DNA of 64,000 nt from Oxytricha trifallax (lineage: Eukaryota > Ciliophora > Spirotrichea > Sporadotrichida > Oxytrichidae): the NCBI GenBank assembly GCA_000711775.1, contig ARYC01017653.1, positions 1 to 64,000 of the forward strand. The letters are read 5' to 3'. The number at the start of each line of letters is the position of its first letter. Position 1 is the stretch's first letter. This document shows, in pieces, positions 46,500 through 59,399 of the stretch. The notes beneath the pieces were generated by a model that saw only the letters and a list, made by a program, of their open reading frames with translations, was not told where the DNA came from and ran no database searches. Position numbers and translations under genes: made by a program.

Positions 46500-48300
46500 T
46501 ATAAATTATTATCTATTTTAATTTATTTATTAACCAGATCGTCGCAGATTGAACTAATTTATTTAAGAATTTTTAAATCAATATAAATTGATTCAATAAT
46601 TATTTAGACTCATTTTTTTATATTATATTTTCAGATGAAAATAATGAGATGAATTGAAACTAATTAATATATTAAGAGGCAAAAATAATTCATTTATATA
46701 TTTGAAGGTCTTAACAATTACGATGCAAGCATTGAAAGTATTAGACATAATTAATAGAGAGAGGTTTATATAATCATTAGAAGTATAGGGTGAAGTGATT
46801 AAAAAGTAGTAATATAGTGCAAAATCAAACGTAAAGTACCTCTTTGCAATCTAAACTTAAAAACTTTAAATAATTATAAATTATAGTAAATCAATTTAGT
46901 ATATCTAAAAAATAATATACTTCATAACTTTAAAAGAATAGCATAAAAAAGTTCAAAAAACTTAATTAATTAAGATTATTTAAATTACTAAATACCATTT
47001 ATATATATATATATAAAACAATATTAATAATAATTTACAAAGTAAATCTATTGATATATATTAAAAATTGAAAAAAATATGTAAATATAAATGTCTAATA
47101 AATATTGTTTCAATGAAATATATTTGTAAATAAACAACTAATTACGATAAAACAATATATTTTAATATTTTTAATTAATATATCGGGAAAAAATAAAGAT
47201 AATAATAATATTATTAATTTTTAGTTTAGTTATTTTATATTTTAAACTATTAATATTTAATGTTTTATGTCAAAATAAGACTTTATTTTCTAAAAAATCA
47301 TAAATTTTACTCATGTTAATAATATGAAAAATTTAATTACATAAACCAAATATACTTATGAAAAAACATTTTAATATGAATTAAATTCGTTTTTAATCTT
47401 TTATTTAAAAAATATTTTGAAGTATTAATTGGGATGCTTACAATTTTAATTATTATATTTTTTAATAACATTTATTTATAGTTGATATGGACAGCTCATA
47501 AATAATATTTCATTAGGCAATCGACACATTTTGGTCCGTCTGCTCATGGACCTCGTCATCATAAATTTTGAGAGAAATTTTGAAAATTACAGAAAAAATT
47601 TTGAAGGTATAAATAATATTTACTATATAAATTTAATGTTACATATAATTATTATAATCTTGGAGGGGAAAGTAGCCACTAGTTTATCTTTAATAAAATT
47701 GAATGTAAGATTATAATTTATTAAAAATTTTAATAAATTTAAATAATAGTTGGAGTGGAAAATTCTTGAATTTGAATCGGTCAAATGAAACATGTTTCTC
47801 ATTAATAATAATTTATCATTATTACTAAATCATATTGATTTATATCTTAATTTTGTTGTCAAAATTGAATTTTAATATTTTAGTGTTTCAATGTCGTGCC
47901 TTGATGTATTTTATTAATTGTTTTGTAATTATTTTTAATTTGAAAAAGTCAAATATTTTTATTATTGTCAATAATTAATATGAATAATATCAATTTTTAA
48001 TGTTTTCATTGAAGTCTCTTAGACTTAGAATGCCTCATATCTCAATTTATTTTTAATTCAAATATTTTAATCCAAAAAAATGAATATTAAAATTATTGAA
48101 TACTAGAGTCAGTAGATGATTGTGGAACAAATATGAAAATTTCTATTATTATTATTTATGAATAAATGATAGATATTCATTAATTTATCCCAATTATTAT
48201 ATTTTATATGATTCATAGATGCCAATATTATTTATATTTAAATTTATTTATTTTAATTCAATACTAAAAACCAAACAAAGGATTGGCTTAGTAAGACAAA
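46500..48300. other. Gene-poor AT-rich stretch with two coding-like islands
   Basis: Mostly low-complexity A/T. Islands: 46702-46795 (+) reads EGLNNYDASIESIRHNQQRE in an open frame; 47505-47575 (-) reads KIYDDEVHEQTDQNVSIAQ ending in TGA. Each could be an isolated MDS whose partners are outside the window or scrambled. TA runs at 47000 and 46985 are simple repeats. Confidence 0.4.
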
Positions 48301-48308
48301 GAGCTAAT

Positions 48309-48796
48309 GGGGGGGAAGTTTCCTGCACTCGAGGAAGTTTCCTGCACGCTTTAATTTTTTTATGTTAAATTTGATAAATTTGACATAAATTAACAAAATT
48401 AATCTTTTTTTACCCATTAAATATTAAGAGCATATCGCTCATCATCGAAGTAGTTAAAGAAAATATAGTCTAACATTATAAAGGCATGGTAAGAACAAGA
48501 AAAATTCAATCAGAATTTCAATAAAAATTTGATAAAATATTTGGAATTACTATAACAGAACCTATAAATATTAGATGAAAAATGTCAGAGTTGTTGGAAT
48601 CTGAAGAGAGATATTGACTATTGATTAAAAAATTAAAGTATAATTAAATGTTGAAATTAGTCCTGAAGTTAGTTGATAGTTTTTATAAAGATTAATTTAA
48701 TTAAAAAAATAAAAATTTAAAAAATTTAAAAGAGTGCAGGAAACTTCCCTAAAATTTTTTTTTTATCATAAACCGGTGCAGGAAACTTCCCCCCCC
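48309..48796. mobile_element. MITE with 8-bp target duplication (hAT-like), 488 bp
   Basis: Direct repeats GAGCTAAT at 48301-48308 and 48797-48804 flank it. The ends are inverted: G7 AAGTTTCCTGCAC on the left, GTGCAGGAAACTT C8 on the right. A second internal copy of AAGTTTCCTGCAC sits near each end (48334-48346 and 48735-48748), so the inverted repeat is doubled. Interior is AT-rich with a short open stretch from 48485 (MVRTRKIQSEF). An 8-bp duplication is typical of hAT elements. Confidence 0.8.
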
Positions 48797-49049
48797 GAGC
48801 TAATATATCAAAGTAGTGGCAACAGTAACTTTAAATTAAAAAATATTTTCGTTTAATTTTTGGATTTGTTAATACTATTTAAAAATAATAATGAATTTAA
48901 TCAAATATATTTTTATAGATTCTTTTTTTATTAAGTTTAAAGCAAAATACATATTTATGTTTTTTAAAGAAAATTTAAATTAATTTCAAGAATTTTTCGA
49001 ATCATTTTTGCATTTAATTTGTAAATTTTATAAAATTAGAATTATTTAA

Positions 49050-50200
49050 TGCGATGCTTGGCATCCATCATTTATCAGATACACTAATCTAAAAGAGGTC
49101 ATAACAATATATTTAAACCCTCTTTATGAAATGATCCAAAATTTAATTCTTTAATTAATATTAAATTAATACTTAATAAACTTTTTTCTTTATAACTATG
49201 GAAATGCTGGTATATCATAGAATGTAATTTCCCTAGAAAATATCTCAAGTATTAACTAAGTCGAAATTGCAGAGGAGTACTCTACATGGATTTTGCCTCA
49301 TATAATAGTATCAATATATCTATCTAATTAGTTATTATTATAGTAGTTCATTAGGTTGAGGAAGGAAATCATTTAAGACTAATAATAATTTATTCAAAAA
49401 GAATATATTAATTATAGCATTCATTATTCAGTACATTAATAAAATTTATATTATTTTATGTAAATAAAATTAAACTATAAAAGAATAAAATGAAAATATA
49501 ATCAAAATATATTTTTGATTTATAATTCATGCTTAACATGATCCTAAATGAACAATTCATTTTCAATAACGTTTGCAGCAGGTGTTCTTTATTTATTTTC
49601 ATTAAATATTTTCCTAAATTATTAATAACTTAATAATTAACTTATTCATTGTTAAGTTAGTAATCTAATAATATATTTAAAAGAATATAATATTAAATAT
49701 TAAGTCATATTTTCCTGAAGAATTATCAACTCAAATAATCATGACATTTATAAAATTAAAAAAAAAATTTTGAGAAGAAAATGAAAATTTATTCTCAAAA
49801 ATTACAAATATAATTATTTGAGGCTGTTCGAATTATAATGTTATTAACAAATTGTAATTTCATTAATGATAAGTTATTCTTTTGAGATTAATAGACACTT
49901 AAAAGGAAAAACAGGCTTCTACTTAATAAAATAAATTTTAGTCTCACTAGAAAAACTCTGTAAAATTATAGTTTATACAATTAATAAATAAACGCTTTTA
50001 TTGCTTTATAATATATTAACAAAATTGACAAAGGAGAGGAGAAATTTATTAAAGGACCTCTATAAGCTGTAGGCCTTAAACATAAATTTCCCCTTTATTT
50101 TCAAATATAATTATTAATTGAATTTCTTACCGTTGAAGAGTCTTGTTGAGAATTGTCAGTTGAAAGTGGAATGTTAGTAGGGTCCCTATGAATGTTAAAC
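49050..50200 (-). CDS. Fragmentary gene, unknown
   Basis: Coding-like pieces on the minus strand in plausible order: VFNIHRDPTNIPLSTDNSQQ ending in a GTAAG donor (50200-50130), FKAYSLQRSFNKF (50080), and YEAKSMQSTPLQFRLSQYL to FLGKLHSMIYQHF (49300-49200), perhaps MTSFRLVYLINDGCQ (49100). The gaps are AT-rich. Gene structure uncertain; no family recognised. Confidence 0.35.
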
Positions 50201-50527
50201 ACCTGAGATGAATTTTAATTGTATGATTTAATTTCACTCGCATAATTTTAGAAATATTTTTTTATGTTATTGAATTTTAAAATTCATTTATTTTACATTC
50301 AAATATAGAAAATTTTAAGTGAAGCATATATTAAGATATAAAATTTTATTTTCTATGAAAAAAAAATAAACTCAAATAAATAAAAAATTATATCATAATT
50401 TGAATTAAAAATAAAAAAACATTGAAAAAATACTTAGTGTAATATACAATTTTTCATTAAATTTCATGATATAACCAAGTATTTTTGAATCAATAAAAAT
50501 ATCAAGCAGCATTTTAATTTCTTTAAT

Positions 50528-51159
50528 AATATTAAAAATAATTAAATAAGATGAAATTTTTGCAAAAATTAATGAAAATATTTTATGAAATGTATATTTA
50601 TATTATATAGAGAAGATTTTATTTAAGAACTTGAAGTAATAAAATGAGAACTTTTTAAGCGATATCTAAAAATACTGATTATAAAATGCTGCAAGATGCT
50701 CATTCAATTTGCTTTCAGGCTAGAGTAGCTAAGCTTTCTTAATAAATAGACCTGCCTTTCAGTCTCCATTAAAATTTATACTTTTTAATCGAAAATTAAA
50801 TAAATTCATCTTAATTATACTTCTATAGAGAACTCTTTTTCATAAGGTCCAAATTTAATATTAAATAATTTAAAACATTAATGCTTATAAAAATTATTAT
50901 AATTAATTATAAATATTAATGGAGACTGAAAGGCAGGTCTATTAATTAAGAAAGCTTAGCTACTCTAGCCTGAAAGCAGATTGAGAAAGTATTTTGCAGC
51001 ATTTTATAATACGTATTTTTAGATGTCGCTTAAAAAGTTCTCATTTTATTACTTCAAATTCTTAAATAAAATCTTCTCTATATAATATAAATATACATTT
51101 CATATAATATTTTCATTAATTTTTGCAAAAAATTCATCATATTTAATAATTTTAATATG
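50528..51159. mobile_element. Foldback element, about 630 bp
   Basis: Arms of about 245 bp (50528-50774 and 50915-51159) are inverted copies, e.g. GCTAAGCTTTCTTAATAAAT on the left against TTAATTAAGAAAGCTTAGCT on the right, around a 140-bp AT-rich loop. The arms diverge at a few percent of positions. No ORF. Target duplication not clear. Confidence 0.8.
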
Positions 51160-51339
51160 AAAAAAAATTTAGTTTAATATTTCCGTTTCATTTAATCGTA
51201 AATTTATTATCAATAATTTTAATATTTTCAAAAATATATATTTTTTTATTTTTAATAAAATTTATAATTTAAAAATATCAATTCTATTCAAAACTATTTA
51301 ATTAAATGAAGAAAGAGCTCCTATTGAATTTTAACCTTG

Positions 51340-54130
51340 GTTAGACTGAAAATATCTAGAAACATCAGTTAAAATTATGGGAGTTTGCCAGTGCCCTATT
51401 TTCTTTAAAGTATTTTTCATTCTCTCTTGCTTTTCGAGTGATCTGCCACAACTTAATTATTTATATTTTATTCTAATTTATATATTTATATAATATAATA
51501 AATATGGGTAAAAAAAGGAAGGATTCTGATTTATATCTCTTGGTTTCTTAAGCCCCTAAATAAATTACCACAAAGTATTTTTGTATAATAAATATAATTA
51601 CTTTCAGGTGCCTTCGAGATGTGAAGTCTTTAATTAAAAATCTTTTTGAAGCCACTACCGCAGTAAGGGCAAGTATATGGCTCAGTACCAGTGTGGTTTC
51701 TTAATTTTATATAATAATTAATTGAAAAATTAATTATCAATTAGATTTATTAAATTGAATTCTAACGTGCTCTCTGAGGTGTGTCATGTAGCCCAAAGGT
51801 TTAGAGCACCGTAAACATTGGAAGGAATATGATTTTTATTGAGTAACTTTATCTATCATATGAATCTTCAGAGCAGGTATTCCATCAACATGAATTTCTT
51901 CATCATATCGCAAAAAAGTAGAATGAGGATCATCAATGTATTGTTAATATACTTTTTAGATATTAATAAGTTAAAATTAAAGTTTGTATACTAAAAACCC
52001 CAAACCTCTTCTGTAATTTTATAAGTGATTATATTTTAGGGTTTATTTTTTTGTAAATATTACTTATAGAGTGAATTTATCAAATTTGTGAATAAAGAAT
52101 ATTAATTAATTAAAAAAAAATATAAAATATACTGCTTATTAAAAATAGATTTACCTTGAAAAGGTGGGGGTTGGTGGTTATTGTCTGATAATTGGTAACC
52201 GATTTACTCAGCAAGCTAGACTATTCGAGTTCAAGGGTTTTCATTATGATCTACAGGGACTAAGCTATTGAGCTCACTTTTACTAACGCAGTCACCTTGA
52301 AGAAATTTTCGTAGAGCATCGCTCTCTTCGACAGCGCTCCATTTTCATAAACTGATCTTTTCTTAATTTAAAAATTAAAAATAATTTTAAAATTGCTGAG
52401 GAGTTTTGGGGTTTCAACTATTAAGTCATGCTCAGTGTTATGAATGATGGATGAGGATTAAATTTGGTTTGAGTTATAAAAAAATGATATATCATTAAAA
52501 ATAAAAAAAAATTTTAATATAACATCTTGCTAATTGTTTGATAAAAAATTTGTAATTTTTTTTATTTCTATTAATAAAATATTTAGAGTCTTCTTTTAAT
52601 TATATTAAACTTTTATTTATTCATATTAAATAAGCATAAAATTAAATACTTCCTTAATCACACAGCTATTTTTAAAAATATGATAAAGTTAGAACTGTGG
52701 AGCATCTAGGGATCAATAGCAACTTAATCTACACCGATATCATGATCTTCCATTAAGTCTTCTTCATCGAGTTGTTGAAATTCATTACCTCTGATATTTA
52801 TGAAAAATTTAATAATTTAATTTAAAGAATATTCCTGCCCATGTGCTCACCTTCAAACTCAAAGGTAAGTCCCATAACTCCAACATTGAAAAATATTATA
52901 CCTTATTGCAGTATTTTGATAATTGGATAGAATTTTTTAATTTTAGAGTAAATTTAATATTCAAAATTTTATCAGCTATAAAATTTTGAGAACTAAAAAT
53001 GGAGATTAATTTTTTTATTAATATTAAATATAGAAACAGTGATATAAAAAAATACCATGATTGAGACTCTTATTTAGCTTAGGAAATTAGAGTAAAATCT
53101 TTTTTAAAAAATAAAAATCAATTATTAATTTTTTTTGCTCTTCTTACATAAAGTATCCATCTGTGGCTACTTCTCTTATTTTTAAATATTAAATTTGGAG
53201 AAAACATAATATATAATATTTTAGTTTGATACATTGAAGAATGATTGTTTTGAAGTTATAGGCTGAGAGTCTTCAGTTAGACTTTGGGTCTTGGGACTTA
53301 TCACCATAGCGGCATCATGATGTTTGTCTGAGTCACATATCCTTCTTGGATTTCTTGTTAGAATGAAAGGTTAATCTCTTGCTGCTTTAGATAAAAAATT
53401 TTCTATTAAATAATTAAAAATAAATTAGAAGAAAATTTTTTCTGTTGCACAAAAAATTTTAATCAGCTTAATTTTTTAATCAAATTTATGCCTGATTAAC
53501 TTTAATTGTAAGCAATATTGATTCATCTTATTACATTTCAAATATTTAATAATTTATTATTAGTATTATTTGAATTTCAAATTTAAATTATTTTTTGTTG
53601 AAAAAATTAATTTATTTGCTATTTTTTACATAAAACAGGTATAATTTAAATATTAATATTTTTTAAATGCTAATGTCTTTTTACTGCTTGATTTAAATTT
53701 TTGATCAGGGTTTCTTAGTTCTTATCAGATATTTAATTTTGAAATATTTATTAATTTATTTTTAAATTAAAGAAACTTGCTTAATCATGGCGTCATCTAA
53801 CTGTTCAGTGTTCAAGATATCTTCAAAAGTCATGCCCCCAAGAAAATCAAAAGAATCAGGACCATAATCAGTGCTCTTTTGGGAGTATAATATAATATAC
53901 TTAAATTTGATATTCTATATTTTTAGCTATATTATTCATTGGTATTGTCAAAGGCATCTTCTGGATGGGTGGTATATAATATTTCATAAAAGTCAAGCTA
54001 AATAAATTCTTTCTTGATCATTTTCTTATTCATCTTGATGGCTTCTCTTGAATCTAGTTGAACTTTCTTTAAACTTAAAATATTTTCAATCAGGATTTGT
54101 GAATCCTAAGAAATATTTCAAGATGCTTTT
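51340..54130 (-). CDS. Probable transcription regulator with C2H2 zinc fingers
   Basis: Minus-strand pieces in order: REAIKMNKKMIKKEFIQLDF to YTTHPEDAFDNTNE (54060-53940), STDYGPDSFDFLGGMTFED to ILNTEQLDDAMIKQV (53885-53775), LTRNPRRICDSDKHHDAAM (53390-53240), MGLTFEFEGEHMGRN, NEFQQLDEEDLMEDHDIG (52790-52690), KWSAVEESDALRKFLQGD to TRIVQLAEQIGYQLSDNN (52350-52160; Myb-like WS..E), QYIDDPHSTFLRYDEEIHV (51950-51870), then two C2H2 fingers FQCLRCSKPLGYMTHLREH (51815) and YTCPYCGSGFKKIFNQRLH (51660). The acidic middle looks like an activation region. An in-frame TGA lies at 52231-52233. Pointers mostly unresolved. Confidence 0.5.
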
Positions 54131-54165
54131 GTTAAGAAGTCGGTCATTCTTTATAATAATTATTT

Positions 54166-54232
54166 GGCCTGACAACTTTTAAAATAATTGTCAGACCTGA
54201 CAACCTTTTAAATATTTAATTTTCAGGCGAGG
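54166..54232 (+). repeat. GGCCTGA...TTTTCAGGCGA block, left of the foldback
   Basis: Starts GGCCTGACAAC and ends TTTTCAGGCGAGG; it contains CCTGA/TCAGG inverted ends. A related block in the same orientation lies at 55508-55541. Confidence 0.55.
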
Positions 54233-54470
54233 TAATTTTTTATGTTATGTTCCAAAAGTAATTAAGATTTATTAAAAAGGATTTAAAACATTATTCTAAG
54301 TATCCCTATTAAATATAAAGGGTCCATCAATGTCATTCAAGATATTCAAAAATGCATCTTAAAAAAGCCATTTGGACTTTATCTAAAAGCAAAAGGAATT
54401 ATCAATATTGAATAGGAAAATAAAAGTAGAAAATGCAATAATTAGAAGAGCAATTACTTCAAAAGTTTAA

Positions 54471-55456
54471 GATTAAGCGAGTATAATCAAAATGAGGAGA
54501 TCGTTATAAATAAATCAAAAATGAGATGAATTAGCATTATGTTCTAATCAAATTTTACTAATGATTTTTCAACTGTAGTTATTTCGAATTAATTTCATGT
54601 GTTTATTTATTATTCTTCATTTTATTAATCAAGCGTGTATTATTCTGATAATTAATTTTTCTAAACTTTTCCAAATCATTTCTATTTTAGGGCATCTAAG
54701 TAATTGTAGCTGTAGTAATCTTTAAGTTTCTTAATTAAATTTTCTTAGATATCTTCATCATATCTTCAGGGTATCTTCCTCAAAAATCAAAAAGTTCAAA
54801 AATATTAAAATTAACAATAATAACAACAGCAATAGCAGTAGCAACAGCAATAGCAACAGTAATAATATCAAAATTAGCTTAAATTAGGACTCATGGATTT
54901 TTAACAAAAAATCAAATTTTTGAAAAATTTCAAGTATAAAATCTCAATGTTAGGGATGATAATAAGAGTGATGATGAAAATGAAGAATAAAATCAAAGAT
55001 TTTAAGAATTTTTAAATTCTCAGGAATTTAAAACTGATTCCTAATTTAAGCTAATTTTGATATTATTACTGTTGCTATTGCTGTTGCTACTGCTATTGCT
55101 GTTGTTTTATTATTGTTAATTTTAATATTTTTGAACTTTTTGATTTTTGAGGAAGATACCCTGAAGATATGATGAAAATATCTAAGAAAATTTAATTAAG
55201 AAACTTAAAGATTACTACAACTACTTAGATGCCCTAAAATAGAAATGATTTGGAAAAGTTTAGAAAAATTAATTATCAGAATAATACACGTTTGATTAAT
55301 AAAATGAAGAATAATAAATAAACACATGAAATTAATTCGAAATAACTACAGTTGAAAAATCATTAGTAAAATTTGATTAGAACATAATGCTAATTCATCT
55401 CATTTTTGATTTATTTATAACGATCTCCTCATTTTGATTATACTCGCTTAAGATTA
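54471..55456. mobile_element. Foldback element, about 990 bp, with CAA/CAG-like hexamer arms
   Basis: Arms of about 419 bp (54471-54889 and 55039-55456) are inverted copies with few differences, around a 149-bp loop. Near the loop each arm has a run of AACAGCAATAGC-type repeats (54817-54868; complement 55062-55108). It splits the AT-rich region upstream of the zinc-finger regulator. Confidence 0.85.
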
Positions 55457-55507
55457 AATTTTAAATCATTAATACTGATAATACTTAAAACATTAAAAAT
55501 AATTGGT

Positions 55508-55541
55508 GGCCTGAAAATTATTGAAAATGTTTTCAGGCGAT
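55508..55541 (+). repeat. GGCCTGA...TTTTCAGGCGA block, right of the foldback
   Basis: GGCCTGAAAATTATTG...TTTTCAGGCGATG; shorter relative of 54166-54232. Confidence 0.55.
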
Positions 55542-55559
55542 GAAAATAATTGACTTTAA

Positions 55560-56236
55560 AATAATAATAAAAAATATATATTAAAAATGGAAAAAGTAAA
55601 GGAAAGTGCAACTTACATGACTTTTATGAAATACATAAATTTCATTATTTAATAAAGATTAAAGCATTTGTAGTAGCCGCACCAATCATAAATATATAAA
55701 AAAATGTTTGTTAATATTTATATCTTAGAACTTCACATGATTGACGAAGAAGGTGGATTAATTGCTCAAAAATAAATAAGCTTATTAAAATTAAGTAGTA
55801 TATTTGCTAAATTTTCCGATTTTGATCGCTTTTATATAATATTTTTTAAAAAATGTTAAAAGAAGAGATTATATATAATTATTTGAGAAGAATTATGTAA
55901 TTTAGAGATATTATGTTTATGATTGACATAAGCGTTTAATTAAAATCTATTTTTCAATAAGTTATAATTTTACTTTTATATTTATATTTATAGTATTTAC
56001 TAATTTTTATTTCCGATAAGTAACTTTAAAATAAGCAAATATTATATAATTTTTTAAGTAAGCTTCTACAAAAATACTTTAAATTAATTTTGAAATAGTC
56101 AATGAGATTTAAATTAAAATTAAATATTATAAGATTTCATTAAATATATATGAAATAAAGAGTTTGAATTAAATATTACAATCTAAATTAATAATCATTT
56201 AAATATTCTCAATTATCTGATTTTATTCAGCTGCAA
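55560..56236. other. AT-rich region with weak coding traces
   Basis: A plus-strand stretch at 55588-55640 reads MEKVKESATYMTFMKY and a second at 55738 reads MIDEEGGLIAQKQ; neither continues. The rest is noncoding A/T. Confidence 0.35.
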
Positions 56237-56530
56237 TCAATTTTTTAATATTTTGGAGATTTTAATTGGACTGTCACAAATTTAGATTTCCAGGAACTGT
56301 GTTACTAAGGTCATATGACTAAAGTTATATATTTAAAGCTTATTGTAGAACTCTTACGCTGATTAACCTGTTTAGCTCTTCGTGGTATATTTAAACATTT
56401 TATTGGAAAAATAGTATTTAATATACTCAAAAAGTTTCTCCTCATCTGGCTACTTCTCAGATTACAATTGGCTTTCAGTTGAATTGTGTTGCATACAAGT
56501 AAAAAAGACTTTTGCAATTAAACTCCTTTT
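56237..56530 (-). CDS. 3'-terminal MDS of an unknown gene
   Basis: An open frame on the minus strand with good composition: CMQHNSTESQLQSEKQPDEE, KLFEYIKYYFSNKMFKYTT, TGQSAQEFYNKLQIYNFSH and a final SPIKISKILKN before TGA at 56237-56239. The upstream boundary near 56530 is unclear and no other MDS of this gene could be assigned. Confidence 0.5.
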
Positions 56531-57765
56531 TTATTTTAATTGTTTATAATTTATAATACTGTATTCTATTTTAATGCTTTTGACTTTTTTTATTCATTGC
56601 ATTTACATTTTTTTTACTTCTAACAATAAAAAATGATTAAATTAATAATTTTTATCATATTTATTCATTTAAATATTGTATTTAATGATTATGAATTTTA
56701 ATTAAATAATTTTTTCTAGTATTATTTTGTTTTCTTAAGTTTAAGTAAAATTTAATATAGAATTTTTATTTAAAAATATTTAGAGTTAAAAGAATCATTA
56801 TTAAGTATTTTTTGAAACTTAATTCAGTTTATTTATTTCAATAAAATTTGTTAAAAATCCATAATACATATATTGATGTTATTTAAAAATAATGACTTAT
56901 TATATATTAATTGTAAATATGAATTTATTAAATAAAATTAAACACATTATAGAAAAAATCATGTCAGTAATGAGTTCTTAGTATATTCGAATTTTATAAT
57001 TATTTTTAAATTTTTCGATTCTTTAAGATTATTCTGGATTTTAATATTGCAATTAATTATTTCTATTTCACTAACATTCCAAAAATAGAATGTTTGAATT
57101 AAATTGACTTCCATAATAAATATTATTTAATAAAACATTATCTTAATTAAAATATTTAGAAGTTAGATAAAAGGCATTAATTAGAGTTTTAAGTACTTAT
57201 TTGAAAAAGTTAGTGTTTAAAAATTCTACTACCTTAAAATGTGAATTTTTTAATTTAAAATATTTTATATAGACTACATGTATTTTTATTGTGAATTAAA
57301 AAAGAATTGTCAAATATTATTTTATAACTTTATTCTTATTAAATAGAATTATATTTTAAATAATAAAAAGCTTAAAAATAATTAAAAATCTTAAACCTTT
57401 CTCTTTCAGAGAATACTACAATAGCAACCCTTTTTAAATTATAATAATGTTACGGCTTTATTAATTAATTTAATTTTATTAATCTTTTTTACTAGAAAAA
57501 AATTTTGCTAATTAAATCTAATCAAGCTAGTATAATTTTATAAATAAATGATTGTGATATTTTATATTGAATTATTGTAATAATTATATCAAAATTTAAC
57601 TCTAAATATCTGAATTGTACCTATATAAATATATATTCATTATCATATAAATTATCAATCACTATAAAATGTTTGAAATTATTGATGAATAAATATAATT
57701 GGATAAAAATTAATTTAGTTTTTCACACCTATAGTATTATTAAAATTTGTATAATTTAGCCAATA
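56531..57765. other. AT-rich noncoding stretch
   Basis: About 1.2 kb of very A/T-rich sequence with no coding signal seen on either strand. Confidence 0.5.
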
Positions 57766-57964
57766 AAAAAATAGTAGAGCCCCGGATAGTCAAATTACAA
57801 TTATTCTTAACTTCTATTCCATATTATTTAGAGAAGTTAAAATCTCTAAAGTCCAAAGTTTGTATTATAAAAATAATTTATTTTAGTTATAAATGTAATT
57901 TTTGAATTTATATAATTGAAAAAGTTAAGAATTGTGTGATTGCATCATATTTCAGACTTTGAAT

Positions 57965-58800
57965 GTTTTTGCATAGAAGAAATGAAATAGTGGTCAACCT
58001 TAAAGGGGGTGATTTAGAGAATCAAAATTATAATTTCGATAAAAATACCACTCTGCTTGCAAATGCAAGATTTGACAAAACAAAATTATTAAATCGGTGT
58101 TATATTTACATCTTTATTCCTCGTATCTGTTTTTGCTAATATTTAACATCAATTAAATGATAGTAAATTATAAAATGAAATATTTGAGGTCGCTTAACTT
58201 CAACAAGTTAGTATATTCTTTTTATGATAAGTTGCGATCCCTCTTTAATGTTATATGATACTTTTCTTAAATTCTAAAATTAAAAAAAACTCCCTTGAAG
58301 GCAATTGACTGAGATTTGAAATTTGACTTTTTCATAATATATATATATATTAACAGGCCGTTAATTCTCATCAATCGTGAAACTGCTACTAGATTTCAAG
58401 AGATTTTCACATCTATTGCTCTCTAATTAAAATTATTTAATATACATAATCTTCTTATTAATTCTATTTAATTATCTAAAACTATATTATTAATTTAATT
58501 GACTACGCTGAATAGTTTAGTTATAAGTCATTCATTTAAAAATTGAGCTATTATTCTTGCTTAATATTATATCTAATATTTATATATTAAATTTCTAAGT
58601 TGTAGTATGTTTTAAATCACAAATATTTATAATTTCTTAAAATCGATTATTTTCTTCTTGATTTTCAGAAACTTAGGATATGAGAATTTTAACGAAAAAT
58701 TTTCTATTATCGTTCAATTCGAATAATCCCTATTTTTTTTATTTCAACATAGTAATGATTTGTACGATGAGGCTAGGCCTTTTAAATCCTAATATTAATA
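57965..58800 (+). CDS. Fragmentary gene, unknown
   Basis: Plus-strand pieces: VVNLKGGDLENQNYNFDKN then TTLLANARFDKTKLL (57990-58100), EVAQLQQVSIFF (58188), RPLILINRETATRFQEIFTS (58355-58420) and FQHSNDLYDEARPFKSQ (58742-58793). Spacers between them are almost pure A/T. No family recognised. Confidence 0.35.
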
Positions 58801-59395
58801 AAAAAACAGGTTTTAAATTTGTTTTAAATATTTCTGTTTAAATATGTGGTTTTTGTTAAGTTAATGTATATTTAAAATTTTAAACAATTTATTTCCCATT
58901 AAAATTAATATAAAATATACTAAAAATAAAGTTGAGAGTACACTCATCTATTATATAATTATTGATTTTAATATAAATAAATAGTAATCAAAAGTATTAA
59001 ACTGCCGAAAATAAAATTTATATTAAGTTAGATTAATATTTGGACTGTTAAAAATCACAATAATTTCTACCAATATTATAAATTTCAATCATTATTAAAT
59101 TATATATATATATATATACAAATGTAATTATAATGCATTTTTTAAATTTACTAATTTTAAAATCTTAAATTCCTGATAATATCTTATTTAATTAATTCTA
59201 ATTCTAATTTAAGATAATATCAAGTTAAAGAGAAGTTTCTTTTTTTTCTTAAAATAAAATATATTTATTTGTTATTTTCATTCATCTTTTAGTTAAAATA
59301 TGTAATTGATTTTAATTTTACAATATTATTGATTAAGGTAATCATTAAATAAATATTAAATAGCTTAGCCTAGATAATATAATTTATTTTGAAGT
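58801..59395. other. AT-rich noncoding stretch
   Basis: No coding signal; a (TA)n run at 59100-59120. Confidence 0.5.
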
Positions 59396-59399
59396 GATG

